A stretch of 64,000 nt of DNA, taken from assembly GCA_025352565.1 (NCBI GenBank), contig JANXTF010000099.1, positions 62,001-126,000 on the forward strand. Direction: 5' to 3'. How positions within the stretch are numbered: position 1 is the first letter of the stretch; each line of letters opens with the position of its first letter. Of this stretch, positions 59,511 through 64,000 are shown piece after piece. The notes under the pieces are model-generated. The model made no database searches, was not told the origin of the DNA, and saw only the letters and a program-made list of their open reading frames with translations. The translations under genes were made by a program, and so were the position numbers. Source of the stretch: Rhodospirillales bacterium (lineage in GTDB: Bacteria > Pseudomonadota > Alphaproteobacteria > Acetobacterales > Acetobacteraceae).

Positions 59511-60398
59511 TCAGACCGCCTCGGCGCCGGAGATGATCTCGATAAGCTCGCGTGTGATGTTCGCCTGGCGCGCGCGGTTGTAGTTTTGCGACAGACGCTT
59601 GATCATGTCGCCCGCGTTGCGCGTGGCGTTGTCCATGGCCGACATCTGCGACCCGTAGAAGCCCGCCGCGTTCTCCAGCAGCGCGCGATACAGCTGGATC
59701 GCGAGGTTCTGCGGCAGCAGGTGGGCGAGGATGGTTTCCTCGTCCGGCTCGAACTCATAGATGGCATGCGCGCCGGCGGCGGCATCCTCGACCTTCGCTT
59801 CGGGCAGCTTCATCGGGATCAGCTGCATCTCGGTCGGCACCTGGGTGATGACCGAGTGGAACTGGTTGTAGATGACCGTCGCCACGTCGAACTCGCCGGC
59901 CATCAGCATCGTGGTGACCCGCGTGCCGATTTCCTGCGCGTCGGTGAAGTTGATGCTCTTGCGTCCGGCGTAAGTGACGTCGCCGATGAGGTTCGCCGAG
60001 AATTCGCGCTTGAGGAAGTCGCGGCCTTTGCGGCCGACCGCCAGAATCTTGACCGTTTTGCCCTCGCCCTCGAGCCGGCGAATGCTGTTCCGGGTCATGC
60101 GGCTGACGTTCGAATTGAACGCCCCCGCGAGGCCACGGTCGGCGGTGACGGGGATCAGCAGATGCACCTGGTCGCGCCCGGTGCCGACCAGCGCGCGGGG
60201 CGCCGTGGGGCTGCCGGCGGCCGATGCCGCCAGGGCCGCCAGCATCCGCTCCATGCGCTGCGCGTAGGGTCGCGCCGCCTCGGCCTGGGACTGCGCGCGC
60301 CGCAGCTTCGCCGCCGCGACCATCTTCATGGCCGAGGTGATCTTCTGCGTGGACTTCACGCTGTTGATCCGGTTGCGGAGGTCTTTGAGGCTGGGCAT
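59511..60398 (-). CDS. atpG: F1-ATPase gamma subunit
   Basis: A 295-residue rotor-shaft subunit: [34 protein letters not shown] at the N-terminus, [14 protein letters not shown], and the C-terminal [36 protein letters not shown] coiled coil. Normal length. It follows a 57-base gap that carries tandem repeats. Confidence 0.97.
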   Translation of the reverse strand: MPSLKDLRNRINSVKSTQKITSAMKMVAAAKLRRAQSQAEAARPYAQRMERMLAALAASAAGSPTAPRALVGTGRDQVHLLIPVTADRGLAGAFNSNVSRMTRNSIRRLEGEGKTVKILAVGRKGRDFLKREFSANLIGDVTYAGRKSINFTDAQEIGTRVTTMLMAGEFDVATVIYNQFHSVITQVPTEMQLIPMKLPEAKVEDAAAGAHAIYEFEPDEETILAHLLPQNLAIQLYRALLENAAGFYGSQMSAMDNATRNAGDMIKRLSQNYNRARQANITRELIEIISGAEAV

Positions 60399-60412
60399 GG
60401 TCCGACCTTACG

Positions 60413-60455
60413 TGAACGGTGGCTTAGCGGAACGGCGGCTTAGCTGAACGGTCGC

Positions 60456-60466
<11 letters not shown>
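60413..60466. repeat. 16-bp tandem repeat at the atpA end, before atpG
   Basis: Three copies at 60413-60428, 60429-60444 and 60445-60460, with plus-strand unit TGAACGGTGGCTTAGC, GGAACGGCGGCTTAGC and TGAACGGTCGCTTAGC, plus a six-base remnant. The atpA stop (60458-60456) is in the third copy, so the unit repeats the atpA tail and its TAA. The 16-base period breaks the reading frame. Confidence 0.9.
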
Positions 60467-61985
<1,519 letters not shown>

Positions 61986-61988
61986 GGC

Positions 61989-62558
61989 CTAGGCGGCTCC
62001 CTTCATGGCGTACTGCAAGCGTTGCAGCCGGGATTTGAGGCTCGTGTCGTACAGCCGGGCGCCAATGCGCACGACCAACCCGCCCAGCAGGGACGGATCG
62101 ACACGCTTGAGGATATCGACGTTGCCGTAGCCGGCCTCGATCAGGCGGGCGCGGAGCTGCTGCTCCTGAACGTCGGTCAATGGGTGGGCGGTCTCGACTT
62201 CGGCCACAACCACGCCGCGCTTGCGGGCGACCAGGGCGGCGAAGGCGGTGGTGATGGTGCGAAGGGCCGCGAGGCGGCGATTGGTTGCGACCACGCCGAC
62301 GAAATCCTGCACGGTCTTGCCGAAGCCCTGGTCGGAGAAGGCTTCGCGCAGGGCGCGCATGGCGGTGTTTACGTCGATCAGCGGGCTCGCGAGCAGCCGG
62401 CGCAGATCGGCGTTCTCGTCGATCAGCCGGCCGAGGCCGTCCATCTGGTCGATCACGACGTCAAGCTGATGCTGGTCCTCGGCGATGCCGTAGAGAGCGG
62501 TTGCGTAGCGCTCGGCGACGCCGCCGCCGGATGATACTGAACTGCCGCCAGACGCCAA
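61989..62558 (-). CDS. atpH: F1-ATPase delta subunit
   Basis: A 189-residue peripheral-stalk subunit. ERYATALYGIAEDQHQLDVV at the N-terminus and the C-terminal LLGGLVVRIGARLYDTSLKSRLQRLQ are typical. The start is TTG at 62558: no ATG or GTG occurs before the conserved ERYATAL. It is first in the F1 cluster; F0 genes are not nearby, as expected in alphaproteobacteria. Confidence 0.93.
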   Translation of the reverse strand: MASGGSSVSSGGGVAERYATALYGIAEDQHQLDVVIDQMDGLGRLIDENADLRRLLASPLIDVNTAMRALREAFSDQGFGKTVQDFVGVVATNRRLAALRTITTAFAALVARKRGVVVAEVETAHPLTDVQEQQLRARLIEAGYGNVDILKRVDPSLLGGLVVRIGARLYDTSLKSRLQRLQYAMKGAA

Positions 62559-62606
62559 GTTTCCGGTCCTATCGAGAGAGGCCGGCGGGCTCGTTCCGGC
62601 GCCGGG

Positions 62607-62635
62607 CGTCTAGCATGGGGTGTTGGGCCGCGCAA
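62607..62635 (-). promoter_or_regulatory. Candidate promoter of the atpHAGDC cluster
   Basis: On the minus strand, TTGCGC (62635-62630) and TAGACG (62612-62607) have a 17-base spacer, about 50 bases above the atpH TTG, in the 195-base gap to the divergent hydrolase gene. Confidence 0.4.
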
Positions 62636-62753
62636 CATGGCGTGGGCGGTCTGGCAAGGGCGCGGCCTGGGGAGCGCGCCCGGGCTGACGGCCGCCTTCG
62701 CGCTGTTCTTATCGCGGCGGAAGGCCGACAGTCGGCGACCCTTCGAGGCGCCG

Positions 62754-64000
62754 ATGCCACACACCGTCCATGCCCTTCCCCGCGCCGTGCGCGAGATCGA
62801 GAACGCCTGGATCCCGCTGTCCGACGGCTGCCGCCTCGCCGCCCGCATCTGGCTGCCCGAGGACGCGGCGGCCGACCCCGTGCCGGCGATCCTGGAATAC
62901 CTGCCGTATCGCAAGCGCGACGGCACGGCCTCGCGTGACGCGGAGATGCACCCTTACATCGCCGGTCACGGCTATGCCTGCGTGCGCGTCGATCTGCGTG
63001 GCAGCGGCGATTCCGACGGCCTGTTGCGGGGCGAGTACATGGCCCAGGAGCAGGACGACGCCTTGGAGGTGATCGCCTGGATCGCGGCCCGGCCCTGGTG
63101 TGCGGGGAAGCTGGGGATGATCGGCATTTCCTGGGGTGGCTTCAACGGGCTGCAGGTCGCCGCCCGCCGCCCACCGGCGCTGGCCGCCGTGATCTCGGTG
63201 TGCTCGACCGACGACCGCTATGCCGACGATGTGCATTTCATGGGCGGCGCGTTGCTCGGCAACAACCTCACCTGGGGCTCGGCGATGTTCTCGCACCTGA
63301 CCCGGCCGCCGGACCCGGCGGTGGTGGGCGAAAGGTGGCGGGAGCTGTGGCGCGGCCGCCTGGAGAACCTCTCGCCCTGGGCCACGGGCTGGATGGCCCA
63401 TCCGCGCCGCGACGCGCATTGGACGCATGGCTCAGTGTGTCAGGATTTCGCCGCCATCGTCTGCCCGGTCTATGCCGTGGGCGGCTGGGCCGACGCCTAC
63501 AGCAACGCCATTCCCCGCCTCCTCGCGGGGCTGTCGGCGCCGTGCAAGGGACTGATCGGGCCGTGGGCGCACGGCTATCCGCAAACGGCCCTCCCGGGGC
63601 CGCGGATCGGCTTCCTCCAGGAGTGCCTGCGCTGGTGGGACCACTGGCTGAAGGGGGTTCCGACCGGGATCATGGACGAGCCCAGGCTCCGCGCCTGGAT
63701 GCTCGACAGCATGCGGCCGGGCGCATGGGCCGAGACGCATCCGGGCCACTGGGTCGCCGAGCACGCCTGGCCGCCATCGTCGCGCCCCACCGTGTTCCAT
63801 CTGACCTCCACCGGCCTTCTGACCCTCGCCGGCTTGGCCACCGGGCCGGAGCAGGCGGGGGAGAGGCTGCTGGCCTCGCCCGAGGATTGCGGCTTGGGGG
63901 CGGGCGCGTGGTGCCCCTATGGCCTGGCGCCCGACCTGCCGCTCGATCAGCGCGACGACGATGCCCGATCGCTGGTGTTCGACAGCGCGCCGCTCACCGA
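62754..64000 (+). CDS. CocE/NonD-family hydrolase, cut by window edge
   Basis: At least 415 residues of an alpha/beta hydrolase of the X-Pro dipeptidyl-peptidase / cocaine-esterase type. IENAWIPLSDGCRLAARIWLPE opens the fold, VRVDLRGSGDSDG and the nucleophile elbow MIGISWGGFNGLQ carry the catalytic Ser, VCPVYAVGGWADAY includes the likely catalytic Asp, and IGPWAHGYPQ the His. The C-terminal jelly-roll domain begins near the right edge. No signal peptide, so cytoplasmic; substrate could be an ester, amide or peptide. ATG at 62754. Confidence 0.93.
   Translation, partial: MPHTVHALPRAVREIENAWIPLSDGCRLAARIWLPEDAAADPVPAILEYLPYRKRDGTASRDAEMHPYIAGHGYACVRVDLRGSGDSDGLLRGEYMAQEQDDALEVIAWIAARPWCAGKLGMIGISWGGFNGLQVAARRPPALAAVISVCSTDDRYADDVHFMGGALLGNNLTWGSAMFSHLTRPPDPAVVGERWRELWRGRLENLSPWATGWMAHPRRDAHWTHGSVCQDFAAIVCPVYAVGGWADAYSNAIPRLLAGLSAPCKGLIGPWAHGYPQTALPGPRIGFLQECLRWWDHWLKGVPTGIMDEPRLRAWMLDSMRPGAWAETHPGHWVAEHAWPPSSRPTVFHLTSTGLLTLAGLATGPEQAGERLLASPEDCGLGAGAWCPYGLAPDLPLDQRDDDARSLVFDSAPLT

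Overview
The window is GC-rich and tightly packed, and looks like the chromosome of an alphaproteobacterium, most likely Rhodospirillales and perhaps Acetobacteraceae. The grounds are: an F1 cluster ordered atpH-A-G-D-C without F0 genes; an NDUFS4-like complex I accessory protein, which is found in alphaproteobacteria and mitochondria; frequent GTG/TTG starts; and ATGA start/stop overlaps. The genus is not identified. I see no rRNA, CRISPR array, insertion sequence or phage gene.

Layout. (1) 1-7.8 kb, minus strand: one nearly gapless run, coxG-like SRPBCC, MoxR ATPase, VWA (CoxE) protein, a two-piece XdhC, a MoeA-like/MocA-like fusion, acetate kinase and phosphoketolase (cut by the left edge). 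(2) 7.9-19 kb: histone-deacetylase-fold hydrolase, DUF192 protein, tRNA-Pro, NDUFS4-like protein, tRNA-Arg, a small secreted protein, a polysaccharide deacetylase, a phosphatase, a soluble PAS chemoreceptor, an FAA hydrolase, a D-2-hydroxyacid dehydrogenase, an SDR and secA. (3) 19-26.3 kb, plus strand: parvulin, argJ, GNAT-Nudix fusion, CinA-type protein, DUF2889 protein, glycosyltransferase and purH.

(4) 26.4-48.2 kb: a catabolic island, the most interesting part. A GntR/FCD regulator sits beside a complete Liv-type ABC importer, two acyl-CoA synthetases, an SDR, a nitronate monooxygenase-like flavoprotein, a HAPMO-type Baeyer-Villiger monooxygenase, a zinc alcohol dehydrogenase, an aminoglycoside-phosphotransferase-fold kinase, two acyl-CoA dehydrogenases, two hot-dog dehydratases, a CitE-like lyase and a CaiB/BaiF CoA-transferase. 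One 17-bp palindromic motif (core TGGT-N3-ACCA) occurs at the head of the regulator and of each of the three main transcript groups, so the island looks like a self-contained regulon. The kinase and one dehydrogenase match the two halves of ACAD10/ACAD11. This suggests that a 4-hydroxyacyl-CoA intermediate is phosphorylated and dephosphorylated. The dehydratase, lyase and CoA-transferase set resembles itaconyl/mesaconyl-CoA to citramalyl-CoA cleavage. The substrate is unknown; a branched keto or hydroxy acid, or a ketone, is my inference.

(5) 48.2-57.5 kb: a class A penicillin-binding protein, a second D-2-hydroxyacid dehydrogenase, tRNA-Leu, a SET-domain protein overlapping a PurD-like ATP-grasp protein, a three-domain GT61-TPR-FkbM protein, a UDP-glucuronate decarboxylase and a di-iron ferritin-like protein; the last three may act on surface carbohydrate. 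(6) 57.6-62.6 kb: F1-ATPase subunits, with a 16-bp tandem repeat between atpA and atpG and a hairpin between atpG and atpD. (7) From 62.75 kb: a CocE/NonD hydrolase cut by the right edge.

No gap between genes exceeds about 300 bases. The largest, 44576-44863, holds one of the operator sites and otherwise nothing recognisable.
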